DNA of 64,000 nt from positions 1 through 64,000 of the forward strand of contig CAUYUJ010017773.1 of assembly GCA_963575745.1 (NCBI GenBank), read 5' to 3'. The notes beneath the pieces were generated by a model. It did not search any database. It saw only the letters and a program-made list of their open reading frames with translations, and had not been told where the DNA came from. The position numbers were made by a program, and so were the translations under genes. The stretch is from Prorocentrum cordatum (Eukaryota; Sar; Dinophyceae; Prorocentrales; Prorocentraceae). Below, piece by piece: positions 52,039-62,993 of this stretch; within the stretch, counting starts at the first letter, position 1; each line of letters begins with the position of its first letter.

Positions 52039-52043
52039 AGAAG

Positions 52044-52565
52044 GTCCTCTCGTTCGGCTTTGGATAGACCCCAAGAGCGAAGGAGCACGGCAAATTAGGC
52101 TCCAGGAGCGAAGGAGCATGACAGAAAAAAAAAGGAGCACGGCAGAATAGATCCCAAGAGCTGAGGAGCACGGCAGAATAGGCGCCAGGAAAGAAGGAGC
52201 ATTGCAAAACACGACCAATGACCAGGAGCACGGCAGAATAGACCGCGAGAGCTAAGGAGCACGGCAAGATAGATGCAAGAATACAGCATAATACGCCCCA
52301 AGGAAGAAGGAGTATGCAAGAAAAACACAAGGAGCACGGCAGAATAAACCCCGAAAGCGGAGGAGCACGGCAGAATATGCCCCAAGAGCTAAGGAGCACG
52401 GCAGAAAACGACCAGGAGCACGGCATCGTAAGCCCCAAGAACAAAGGATTGTGACAGAAAATGGCCAGGAGCATGGCAGAATAGGCCCGTAGAGCGAAGG
52501 AGCACGGCACAAAAAAACAACGAGCATTGCAGAATAGACCCCGTGAGCGAAGGAGCACGGCAGAA
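52044..52565 (+). repeat. Satellite array A1, right part
   Basis: Continuation of the AGCACGGCAG array after the copia insertion. The 3' ~480 bases are nearly identical to the end of A2 (about 56335-56813). Confidence 0.95.
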
Positions 52566-53826
52566 CTGCTCATTCTCTGCCTTGCTCTTTTTTCGCCGGC
52601 CATGCTCCGCCCGATTTGTTTGAGGATGTATGCAGCGAGAGCGCGATTTTTAACACGAGAGGTAGTAAAAACGCCACTCCAAGATATAATTTTTGTTAGG
52701 ATGTCTCAGGCGAGACGCTAGTTTTTGAACATCTGTCGAATTCGCGGCTTCCCATGTTTAAGGGATGTCTCAGGCGAAACGCTCATTTTTGATGAAATCG
52801 ATGTTGTGAACATTTCATTTTTGTAAGGAAGACGAAATCGCCATTTTGGATCGTCTCGAGGGCGCTCCTGGGGGTCAAATTTGGGCTTGTTTGGGGCCGT
52901 TGGGGGCCTTCCTGATGCCTTCCAAAACCGTACAGTGCGATGTTACACACATTCATTTTTTCAGGATGTCCCTAGCGAAATCGTCATTTTTAGATGGCTG
53001 GCTCAAACCATCTAGAAGCCTTTTCAGGAGCGATCCCAAGACGATGTTAAAACAGCAGTTTTCAAAACGATGTTGTTCGATTTGTTTTTTTTGAAGATGT
53101 CCCTAGCGAAATCACTATTTTCAGCAACCTTAAGGGCGCTCTTGGAGCCATGTTGTGGCCTTCTTTTGCTTCCTGATGCCCTCCTAAAATCATTGCGATG
53201 CGATGTCACACGCATGTTTTTTTTGAGGATGTCCCTAGCGAAATCGACATGTTTTGAAGGCTGCCTTGGGCCGTCTGGAAGCCTTTTCAGAAGCAAGGTC
53301 AAAACTATGTAAGAACAACAGTTTTCAAGTCGATGCTGGTGTATGTTTTCACTTTTTGATAATGTCCCTAGCGAAATCGCTATTTTCGGAAGTCCCCCAA
53401 TCGTTCTGACAGCCATCTTGACGTGCTTTTTGGCCTCTCATTTCCTCATCTTGAGGCACTTCGAGGACGATACCAAGACGACGTTGAGGACATCTCATTT
53501 TGTTGAGGATGTCCCTAGCGAAATGCAAATTTTCTGCCGTGCTCTTCGTTCTGGTCCGCCGTGCTGCCGCTCGTTTTCTGAGGATGTCCCTAGCGAAATC
53601 GCAATTCTTAACATAAGAGTTAGTTAAAGACTTCAGTCGTTATTTAATTGTTTCGAGGATGTCCCGAGCGAAACGCAAATTTTCACAGACGCCGAAATTT
53701 CGCTGTCATCAACTTTTCGAGGATATCTCGAGAGAAACGCTTGTTTTTGTTAAACGCGATGTCGCGAAGATTTCATTTTTGTGAGGATGTCTCACGCGAA
53801 ATCGCCACCCCGAGGAACCTGACCGG
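52566..53826 (+). repeat. Spacer block B1 with GAGGATGTCCCTAGCGAAAT words
   Basis: About a dozen copies of GAGGATGTC(C/T)C(T/A)(A/G)GCGAAAT with ~100-bp unique spacers. Near-identical to B2 (56814-58066); both begin TGCTCATTCTCTGCCTTGCT and end near CACCCCGAGGAA. ORFs here read through repeats and are not supported. Confidence 0.9.
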
Positions 53827-56813
53827 ACAAGAACGGGAAGCGTCGCTTCAGTCCACCAAGCATGTGGAAAATGCTCTGTTGTTGTTATGCCGCGCAATTA
53901 TGCCGTGGCGCGCGTGTCGGCGTGCGTGAGGGGTGTGTTTTGCTGTGCTCCTGTGTGTTCTGCCGTGCTCCTGTTCTGCCGTGCTTCTGTGTTCTGCCGT
54001 GCCTCTGTGTGCTCTGTGTGTTCTGCCGTGTTCCTGTATCTGCCGTGCGGATCGCCGCGGTGGTCGTTTTGGCAGCGCTTCTGGGCGCACACGGCAGAAA
54101 AAGATCAGGAGCACGGCAGAATAGGCCCTAAGAGCGAAGGAGCACGGCAGAGAAAGACAAGGAACACGGCAGAATAGACCCCAAGAGCAAATGAGCACGG
54201 CAGAATACCCCAAAAGCTAAGGAGCACGGCAGAAAATGACCAGGAGCACGGCAGAATAGACCTCAAGAGCTAAGGAGCAGGCAGAAAAAGACCAGGAACA
54301 CGGCAGATTAGGCCCCAAGAGCGAAGGAGCACGGCAGAACAAGACCAGGAGCACGGCAGAATAGACCCCAGGAGCTAAGGAGCAGGGCTGGATATGCCTC
54401 AAGTGCGAAGGAGTACGGCAGAGAAAGACCAGGAGCACGGCAGGATAGACCCCAAAAGCTAAGGAGCACGGCAGAGAATGACCAGGAGCACGGCAGAATA
54501 GGCCACACGAGCGAAGGAGCACGGCAGAAAAAAAACAGAAGCATGCCAGAGTAGACCCCGAGAGCTGAAGGACTGCGGGAAAATAGATCCCAAGAGCGAA
54601 GGAGCAAACCAGAAAAAGACGAGGAGCACGGCAGAATAGAACCCAAGAGACAAGGAGCACGGCAGAATATGCCCCAAGTGCGAAGGAGCACGGCAGAAGA
54701 AAAGCAGGAGCACGGCAGACAAAGACCAGGAGCACAACAGAATAGGCCCCATGAGCGAAGGAGCACGTCGGAAACAAACCAGGAGCATGGCAGAATAGAC
54801 TCCAAGAGCTGCCGAGCACGGCAAAAAAGACCAGGAGCACGGCAGAATAGACCACAAGAGCTAAGGAGCACGGCATAATAGACCCCAAGAGCGAACAAGA
54901 CGCCAGAAAAAGACCAGGAGCACGGCAGAAGATGCCCCAAGAGCTTAAGGACGACGGCTGAAAAAAAACCGAAACACAGCAGAAAAAGGCCCGAGGAGCC
55001 AAGGAGTACGACAGAAAAGACCAGGAGCACGGCAGAATAGGCCCGAAGAGCGACGGAGCAAACCAGAAAACGACGAGGAGCACGGCAGAATAGAACCCAA
55101 GAGACAAGAAGCACGGCAGAAGATGCCCCAAGTGCGAAGAAGCACGGCAGAACATGACCAGGAGCACGGCAGAATAGACCCCCAGAGCTCAGGGGCACGG
55201 CAGAAACAGACCAGGACCACGGCAGATTAGACCTCAAGAGCTAAGGAGCAGGCATAAAAAACAAGGAGCACGGCAGATTAGGCCCCAAGAGCGAAAGAGC
55301 ACGGCAGAACAAGACCAGGAGCACGGCAGAATAGACCCCAGGAGCTAAGGAGCAAGGCTGGATATGCCTCAAGTGCGAAGGAGTACGGCAGAGAAAGACC
55401 AGGAGCACGGCAGGATAGAACCCAAAAGCGAAGGAGCACGGCAGATAATGACCAGGAGCACGGCAGAATAGGCCCCAAGAGCGAAGGAGCACGGCAGAAA
55501 AAAAAACAGAAGCACGCCAGAGTAGACCCCGAGAGCTGAAGGAGTGCGGGAACATAGACCCCAAGAGCGAAGGCGCAAACCAGAACAAGACGAGGAGCAC
55601 AACATAATAGAACCCAAGAGACAAGAAACACGGCAGAATATGCCCCAAGTGCGAAGGAGCACGGCAGAAGAAAAGCAGGAGCACGGCAGACAAAGACCAG
55701 GAGCACAACATAATAGGCCCCATGAGCGAAGGAGCACGTCGGAAACAAACCAGGAGCATGGCAGAATAGACTCCAAGAGCTGCCGAGCACGGCAGAAAAA
55801 GACCAGGAGCACGGCAGAATCGACCCGAAGAGCTAAGGAGCACGGCATAATAGGCCCCAAGAGCGAAAAAGACGCCAGAAAAAGACCAGGAGCACGGCAG
55901 AAGATGCCCCAAGAGCTTAAGGACGACGGCTGAAAAGACCGAAACACAGCAGAAAAGGCCCGAGGAGCCAAGGAGTACGACAGAAAAGACCAGGAGCACG
56001 GCAGAATAGGCCCGAAGAGCGAAGGAGCAGACCAGAAAAAGACGAGGAGCACGGCAGAATAGAACCCAAGAGACAAGGAGCACGGCAGAAGATGCCCCAA
56101 GTGCGAAGAAGCACGGCTGAAAATGACCAGGAGCACGGCAGAATAGACCCCCAGAGCTCAGGGGCACGGCAGAAACAGACCAGGACCACAGCAGAATAGA
56201 CCCCAGAGCTAAGGAGCACGGCAGAAAAAGACCAGGAGCACGGCAGGATAGGCCCCATGAGCGAAGGAGCACGGCAGAAACAAAAACAAAGAGCACGGCA
56301 GAATAGACCCCAAGAGCTGAGGAGCACGGCAGAAAAGGCCCCAAAAGCGAAGGAGCATGACAGAAAACAAAAACAGGAGCACGGCAGAATAGATCCCAAG
56401 AGCTGAGGAGCACGGCAGAATAGGCGCCAGGAAAGAAGGAGCATTGCAAAACACGACCAGTGACCAGGAGCACGGCAGAATAGACCGCGAGAGCTAAGGA
56501 GCACGGCAAGATAGATGCAATAATACAGCATAATACGCCCCAAGGAAGAAGGAGTATGCAAGAAAAACACAAGGAGCACGGCAGAATAAACCCCGAAAGC
56601 GGAGGAGCACGGCAGAATATGCCCCAAGAGCTAAGGAGCACGGCAGAAAACGACCAGGAGCACGGCATCGTAAGCCCCAAGAACAAAGGATTGTGACAGA
56701 AAATGGCCAGGAGCATGGCAGAATAGGCCCGTAGAGCGAAGGAGCACGGCACAAAAAAACAACGAGCATTGCAGAATAGACCCCGTGAGCGAAGGAGCAC
56801 GGCAGAACTGCTC
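53827..56813 (+). repeat. Satellite array A2 (AGCACGGCAG), intact copy
   Basis: Begins ACAAGAACGGGAAGCGTCGC like A1. An internal higher-order duplication of about 975 bp places GGCTGGATATGCCTCAAGTG at about 54384 and again at about 55359. The minus-strand frame is open for 534 codons (56845-55241), starting MAGEKRARQRMSS and then hydrophobic CRAP-type repeats, but several other minus frames are open too. Confidence 0.95.
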
Positions 56814-58066
56814 ATTCTCTGCCTTGCTCTTTTTTCGCCGGCCATGCTCCGCCCGACTTTTTTGAGGATGTACGCAGCGAGAACGCGATTTTAAACATGA
56901 GAGGTATTGAAACCGCCACTCCAAGATATCATTTTTGTTAGGATGTCTCAGGCGAGACGCTAATTTTTGAACATCTGTCGAATTCGCGGCTTCCCATGTT
57001 CAAGGGATGTCCCAGGCGAAACGCTCATTTTTGATGAAATCGATGTTGTGAACATTTCATGTTTGTAAGGATGTCTCAAGCGAAATCGCCATTTTGGATC
57101 GTCTCGAGGGCGCTCCTGGAGGTCAAGTTTGGGCTTGTTTGGGGCCGTTGGGGGCCTTCTTGATGCCTTACAAAACCGCTACAGTCCGATGTGACACACA
57201 TTCATTTTTTCAGGATGTCCCTATCGAAATCGTCATTTTTAGATGACTGACTTAAACCATCTAGAAGCCTTTTCAGGAGCGATCCCCAGACGATGTTGAA
57301 ACAGCAATGTTCAAAACGATGTTGTTGGATTTGTTATTTTTTGGAAGATGTCCCTAGCGAAATCACTATTTTCAGCAACCTGAAGGGCGCTCTTTGGGCC
57401 ATGTTGTGGCCTTCTTTTGCTTCCTGATGCCCTCCGAAAATCATTACGATGCGATGTCGCACGCATCAATGTTTTGAGGATGTCCCTAGCGAAATCGACA
57501 TTTTTTGAAGGCTGCCTTGGGCCGTCTGGAAGCCTTTTCAGAAGCAAAGTCAAACTATGTAAGAACAACAGTTTTCAAGTCGATGCTGGTGTATGTTTTC
57601 ATTTTTTGAGGATGTCCCTAGCGAAATCGCTATTTTCGGAAGTCCCCAAATCGTTATGACAGCCATCTTGACGTGCTTTTTGGCCTCTCATTTCCTCATC
57701 TTGAGGCACTTCGAGGACGATACCAAGACGACGTTGAGGACATCTCATTTTGTTGAGGATGTCCCTAGCGAAATGCAAATGTTCTGCCGTGCTCTTCGTT
57801 CTGGTCCGCCGTTCTGCCGCTCGTTGTCTGAGGATGTCCCTAGCGAAATCGCAATTCTTAACATAAGAGTTAGTTAAAGACTTCAGTCGTCATCTCATTG
57901 TTTCGAGGATGTCCCGAGCGAAACGCAAATGTTCACAGACGGCGACATTTCGCTGTTATCAACTTTTCGAGGACGTCTCGAGCGAAACGCTTGTTGTTGT
58001 TAAACGCGATGTCGCGAAGATCTCATTTTTGTGAGGATGTCTCACGTAAAATCGCCACCCCGAGGA
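56814..58066 (+). repeat. Spacer block B2
   Basis: Second copy of the B spacer, about 4.25 kb downstream of B1, with small indels and a few changed GAGGATGTC words. Confidence 0.9.
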
Positions 58067-58314
58067 ATCCGCTAAGCCGGTATACCGTGCGACCCGCCAC
58101 CCCCTATAGTTAAGATATCTCTTGCTGCTATGAGGAGGATTCAGCCAAAACGTTCAGATCGCTGCTCGTTCCTCGAAGACGCTTCCCGTCATCCGCTAAG
58201 CCTCTTCCCCGTGCGCCCCGCCACCCCCTACAGTTAAGATATCTCTTACTTATATGAGGAGGATTCAGCCAAAACGTCCAGCTCGCTTCTCGTTCCTCGA
58301 AGACGCTTCCCGTC
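58067..58314 (+). repeat. 124-bp tandem repeat, two copies
   Basis: Units 58067-58190 and 58191-58314, each from ATCCGCTAAGCC to ACGCTTCCCGTC, with about ten differences. Both contain AGTTAAGATATCTCTT and GAGGAGGATTCAGCCAAAAC. Confidence 0.9.
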
Positions 58315-58386
58315 ATCCGAAGTCGAATCGAATCCGCCGACCCCTTGTGGGTCTCTAGGCGTGTGAGATGGTTCCCCCCCATATAA

Positions 58387-59114
58387 CCCCAGGAAGCATT
58401 TAAGAACCCCCCCGGCGATATCTTAGCACCGCATTTTTATTCGATATTCCGAGGGGCCGAAATAACCGAACGATAGGTTTAGCGCCCGGACACAAAACAA
58501 ATTCGCGGAGGCCTGGCCCCTGGGCCACAATCGAAATTCGAAATTCAAATCTGCGTGGCTCTCATGAAAGACTCAGGATGTCGCTTGCTTGGAAGAGATT
58601 TCTCATTCAAAACCCTTCTAGAAATTGATTTTCATCGGCCGTCCTAGGGGGAGGTCCACGAGAGGGTATCCCGCCCCCCCCCGCACCGTGGCGTTATCTT
58701 AGCACCCGGCCACGCGAACAAAAACAATCCAGTTTTATTCCTGCGGGTGTCCTGGGAATTCCTAAGGATTTATCTAGGATTCTTCCTCATCTCGTCTCCT
58801 CCTCCTGCTCAGGAGAAGGCCCAGAGGGGAAACCCCAGGTGACTTGTGCCCTGACAGGCCTTGGGCCCCGAGGGAAGGGGGGGGGCGCGGGAGGAGGAGG
58901 AGGAGGATGAGGAGGAGGAGGAGGAGGAGGAGGAGGAGGAGGAGGAGGAGGAGGAGGAGGAGGAGGGGAGGAGGAGTTCGTGAGGAGGAGGAGGAGGAGG
59001 AGGAGGAGGAGGAGGAGGAGGAGGAGGAGGAGGAGGGCTCCTGGTGGCTTCCAGGGTGCGGAAGGGTTATCGATTTGCCGGAAGGGGGGGGGGGTTCTTA
59101 AATGCTTCCTGGGG
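58387..59114. mobile_element. MITE-like insertion, ~728 bp, 27-bp terminal inverted repeats
   Basis: Left end CCCCAGGAAGCATTTAAGAA then seven Cs; right end is its exact complement (59088-59114). It interrupts a 593-bp repeat unit at ATATAACCCC; TAA flanks both sides (58384-58386 and 59116-59118, after one extra C). A 3-bp TAA duplication and C/G-rich termini recall PIF/Harbinger-type MITEs. Inside are a (GGA)n block (58888-59036) and two TATCTTAGCACC words. No transposase. Confidence 0.8.
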
Positions 59115-59115
59115 C

Positions 59116-60620
59116 TAACCCCCCCCAGGGGACCCCAAACCGGAGATTTGACCCCCCCCCCCGGCCGGCCCCGGGCGACCCCGGACCGAACGCGTCACGA
59201 GGAAACGGAGGGTTCCAAAACTGGCCATGAAGGCACCAGAACGCTCCCCAGACGGTCCCAGGGGGCCACGATTCGCAGAAATATGGCCCTGGACGCCCAC
59301 GATGGCCTCCAGGCGGCCTCCGAAGCTGCCAAAACGCCCCGAAAAGGTCCCCAAGATGCGCCCCAAAAGGGTCCCAAGAAACAAAAATCGTCCCATTCCC
59401 TTCGAAATAGCAAGCATGTTTCGCATGCTCGCCTATTCGGTTTTCACAACGTCCCAGACGGGCAAAAAAACCTTCAATATCGCCCCCAGACGGCCAAAGG
59501 GGCCCCCAACAAGGGTCGAAGAGGGTTCAACAACAGCCCCCGAAGCCCCCAAGACAGCCCAAGAGGGCCCCCAGACGGCCCCAAGACGACACCTGTTCGA
59601 GCCTTCGGCCCCAAGACGCCCCCAGCCTGCCCCAAGAACATCCCAAGAGGCCCTGAGGGACCGCCGACCCCTTGTGGGTCTCCAGGCGTGTGAGATGGTT
59701 CCCCTCCCAAAACCCGCCCCAAGGGACCCCAAACCGGAGATTTGACCCCCCCCCGGCCCCGGGCGACCCCGGACCGAACGCGCCACGGGGGGGGAGCGGC
59801 GGGTTCCAAAACTGGCCATGAAGGCACCAGAACGCTCCCCAAACGGTCCCAGGGGGCCACGATTCGCAGAAATATGGCCCTGGACGCCCACGATGGCCTC
59901 CAGGCGGCCTCCGAAGCTGCCAAGACGCCACAAAAGGCCACCAAGATGCGCCCCAAAAGAGCCCCAGGAAACAAAAATCGTCCCATTCCCTTCGAAATAA
60001 CAAGCATTTTTCGCATGCTCGCCTATTCGGTTTTCACAACGTCCCAGACGGGTAAAAAAACCTTCAATATCGCCCCCAGACGGCCAAAGGGGCCCCCAAC
60101 AAGGGTCGAAGAGGGTTCAACAACAGCCCCCGAAGCCCCCAAGACAGCCCAAGAGGGCCCCCAGACGGCCCCAAGACGACACCTGTTCGAGCCTTCGGCC
60201 CCAAGACGCCCCCAGCCTGCCCCAAGAACAGCCCAAGAGGCCCTGAGGGACCGCCGACCCCTTGTGGGTCTCTAGGCGCGTGAAATGGTTCCCCCCCCAT
60301 ATAACCCCTCCCAAGGGGCCCCAAACCGGAGATTTGACCCCCCCCCCCCGGCCCCGGGCAACCCCGGACCGAACGCGTCACGGGGGGGCGGAGGGTTCCA
60401 AAACTGGCCATGAAGGCACCAGAACGCTCCCCAGACGGCCCCAGGGGGCCACGATTCGCCGAAACATGGCCCTGGACGCCCACGATGGCCTCCAGGCGGC
60501 CCCCGAAGCTGCCAAAACGCCCCGAAAAGGTCCCCAAGATGCGCCCCCAAAGGGTCCCAAGAAACAAAAATCGCCCCATTCCCTGGGAAAGAACAAACAT
60601 GTTTCGCATGCTCGCCTAAT
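59116..60620 (+). repeat. 593-bp repeat units, copies 2-4 in tandem
   Basis: About 59116-59691, 59692-60284 and 60285-60620. The last is cut after CATGCTCGCCTA, where unrelated sequence starts. Identity among copies looks very high by eye. Confidence 0.9.
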
Positions 60621-60672
60621 CCGAAAGCCTCTATAACGGATTCGAGGGGACGATCGAAAGCAATCCCCCGGC

Positions 60673-60698
60673 ACTGCTTTGAACGCGTTCAAAGCAGT
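60673..60698. repeat. 26-bp perfect palindrome
   Basis: ACTGCTTTGAACG and its exact complement CGTTCAAAGCAGT, followed by a diverged CGCTGCTTCGAACG. Shares GGCACTGCTTTGAA with the 90-bp palindrome at 62781-62870, ~2.1 kb away. Confidence 0.9.
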
Positions 60699-60790
60699 CC
60701 CCCGGCGCTGCTTCGAACGTCTTCACAAGAGGCTGATGATATGATGATGTTGATGATGATTTGTCCTGCGTACACTGTCCGCAACTGCGG

Positions 60791-62376
60791 CTATCGACAC
60801 CATGCTCCACTTGCCCGCAACTGCGGCCATCGCCAACGCTGCGCCTCCCAGGTCCACGGGCGGCGCTCGGCCGCTCGCCCGCTCGAGCCCCGCTCGACTT
60901 CGCGCCGAGGAGGCGAGCCCCCAGGGGCATTGTCCGCAACTGCGGCCTCATCAGAGGGCCACCACTGCGCGCCATCAGCACCCCATCCGCTCGAGCGCCA
61001 GTCCCACCAGCGCGCCTGCCATGCGCCGCTGCCGCTCGCGCCCCAGGACCCAGCCGCCACTGCGGCATAAGAAGGGGTCGCATCGTCGCCGTTGGCAGCT
61101 TGCGGCGGCGGCGTGTTCTCTGCTCGCTCAGCCCCAGCGTCTCTCCCCGCAACTGCGGTTTCCATCTGGGGTCGGGCGCCCTTCCCCGCAACTGCGGTGC
61201 GTGCGTAGCTGCCTTTCTTGCCGCCCTTCCTGCCGTCTTCTTTGGCCCCCTTGCCCCTCTTCTGTGCGTGCCTTTCCAACCTCGCGGCGAGTCTTTCAGG
61301 TGACCTGCGGCGCGTATTGCGCGTGAAAGCCACCAGGGGGAAGTGCGCCCCGTGCCTCGCCCTGCCGAAGGCGCCGTGCCATATCTTGTCGTCGAGGTTG
61401 CTCTGCTTCACTCTGAAGGGATGACGCGCAAACTCCTCGCGTGCCCTGCGCGCCATTCTTTCCTCGAAATCCGCAACTGCGGTCAAGGATTCGCCAGGTG
61501 GCGTCAGGAAGGCGCGCATCTTGTCTTCTACGGCCTCAGCCTTGGGAGCGTAAGTCTGAAGCATCTTCCCAGGGCCATTCGCGTAGTCGAAGACACGGAA
61601 AGACGGATCATGCTGGGTCGTCAAGAACCCGCCCTCGCGGTCGCGCAGAACACTCAGGCCATGGTGAAGCTTGCACTGCCCAGGACAGTTTACGAACATA
61701 ATCGCCATGCTGTCTGCCCTGGGCTGGCCGCCTGTTATCTTCCAGGGGGTCCACGCGGCGACGTCCACAGTCAGGCCGCAACTGCGGCACCAGGACACAA
61801 GCTGGAACATGCACATGTTGAAGTCCCCCATGCAGACCTTCACGTTCCACTCCCTGACGTAGGCGACGAACCAGTTGTAGAACTCATGGAGCTTCGTGAC
61901 GCCCCAGTCTTGGTTGGCCAAGCTGCCGTGGACGTGCACCGCCATGCCGTTGAAGGAACCCCCCAGATGGGGCACGGCCTGGTCCAGGTGGACGCGCACC
62001 ACCATCGCCCTGGAGTACTTGTTGTGCCAGTTTGGCGCAGGAACATCCGCAACTGCGGACTTGTTCTTTTTCTTTTTCGTTTTGGACTTCTCCTGCTTGT
62101 GGAAGAGCCTCGCAAAGTCGACGCGTTCAATGTGTCCGCCACTGCGGTCCCTGATGCCAACGAGGAGGGTCCCTGATGGCTCGCCGCCCTTAATGCACAG
62201 GTAGTTGCAGTGAGTCCGATTCCGAAACGTATCGTCCGCAACTGCGGCTGCACTGTCCCTCGCGTCGCGCTCCCCACTGAGTACCGCGCAGGTCTCGTCG
62301 TCACACTCGCACAGGGCGATGATCTGGGCAGGGTCCGCGCGGAGCTGCGCCCACTCGTCCGCGCGTTGCGGCAGTC
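60791..62376 (-). CDS. Endonuclease/exonuclease/phosphatase-fold protein, partial
   Basis: The frame is open from just after a TGA at about 62379 down to 60791; the first ATG (62005) is too far in. It reads DEWAQLRADPAQIIALCECD (candidate catalytic Glu), YLCIKGGEPSGTLLVGIRD, AMVVRVHLDQAVPHLGG, GMAVHVHGSLANQDWG, WNVKVCMGDFNMCMF (the GDFN box at about 61803-61845) and DVAAWTPWKITGGQPRADSM. That is the order of an EEP nuclease. The C-terminal ~200 residues are basic and Gly/Ala/Trp-rich, probably disordered. I recall similar proteins as a multigene dinoflagellate family of unknown function. A retroelement-derived nuclease cannot be excluded, but no RT follows. At least five palindromic words lie in the frame, read as AVAD, CRSCG or PQLR. 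The 5' exon is missing. Confidence 0.65.
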
Positions 62377-62780
62377 AGGGCGGCTTGCTCGCGTGACCGC
62401 AATTGCGGGCAACAGGCCGGAGGAGGGGACGCAGGCGTGACCGTTGTTGCGGAGCGGTCCTGTAGTTTGCAGTATCGCTGCTTCTGTTAGGCGTCGCCGC
62501 AGTAGCGGATCGCTGACGATCGAGCACGGAGGTTCGAAACAGAACTCCTCCCTCCCTCCTCCCTCTCCTCCCTCGCCCCTCCTCCACTTCCCCCCTCTCT
62601 CCTCCTCCTTTCCCTCCCTCCTCCCAAGTTCGAATCCGACGCTACTCATTCCCTCACTCCCTCCCTCCCTCCCGTCGATATTCTCCGCATCCTGCTGCGG
62701 CCATCCTGGCGCCGACCCCCCCTCTTGCCAGTTCCCGCGCCGTGTGCACGGGGCCTCCTCGGCAGCTCATCCGGCCCCAA
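62377..62780. other. No gene recognised; TCC-rich tract
   Basis: Contains two CCGCAACTGCGG-type words and a (TCCC)n-rich tract at 62545-62680. Confidence 0.5.
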
Positions 62781-62870
62781 GGCCTTCGAGGGCTCCCGCT
62801 CGCAGAATGCTTCAAAGCAGTGCCGGGGCACTGCTTTGAAGCATTCTGCGAGCGGGAGCCCTCGAGGGCC
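62781..62870. repeat. 90-bp near-perfect palindrome
   Basis: 44-base arms with one mismatch around a GG centre (62825-62826). The arm runs GGCCTTCGAGGGCTCCCGCT, then CGCAGAATGCTTCAAAGCAG, then TGCC. It would extrude as a cruciform or form a very stable RNA hairpin. Confidence 0.97.
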
Positions 62871-62993
62871 TCGCGGGGATCGCAGGGGCCGAGGGATTCA
62901 TTCGTCTCGCCATTTGGCCCAACCGCGCGCGGCCCCACTGCCCGCGCCACCGCCTTGCCCGCAGTTGCGGCTGTGCTCAGCGCAGTAGCAAAC

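Noticed and set aside
55241-56845. A 534-codon minus-strand ORF (and a 537-codon one at 34231-35844) of hydrophobic CRAP/LLGSILPCSW repeats, possibly a membrane protein
   Set aside because: Several minus frames are open over the same satellite, the unit rarely contains a minus-strand stop, and the reading frame follows repeat phase. Not annotated as coding.
59115-60690. ORFs on both strands in the 593-bp repeats
   Set aside because: Overlapping frames on both strands with no motif; conserved only because the DNA repeat is young.
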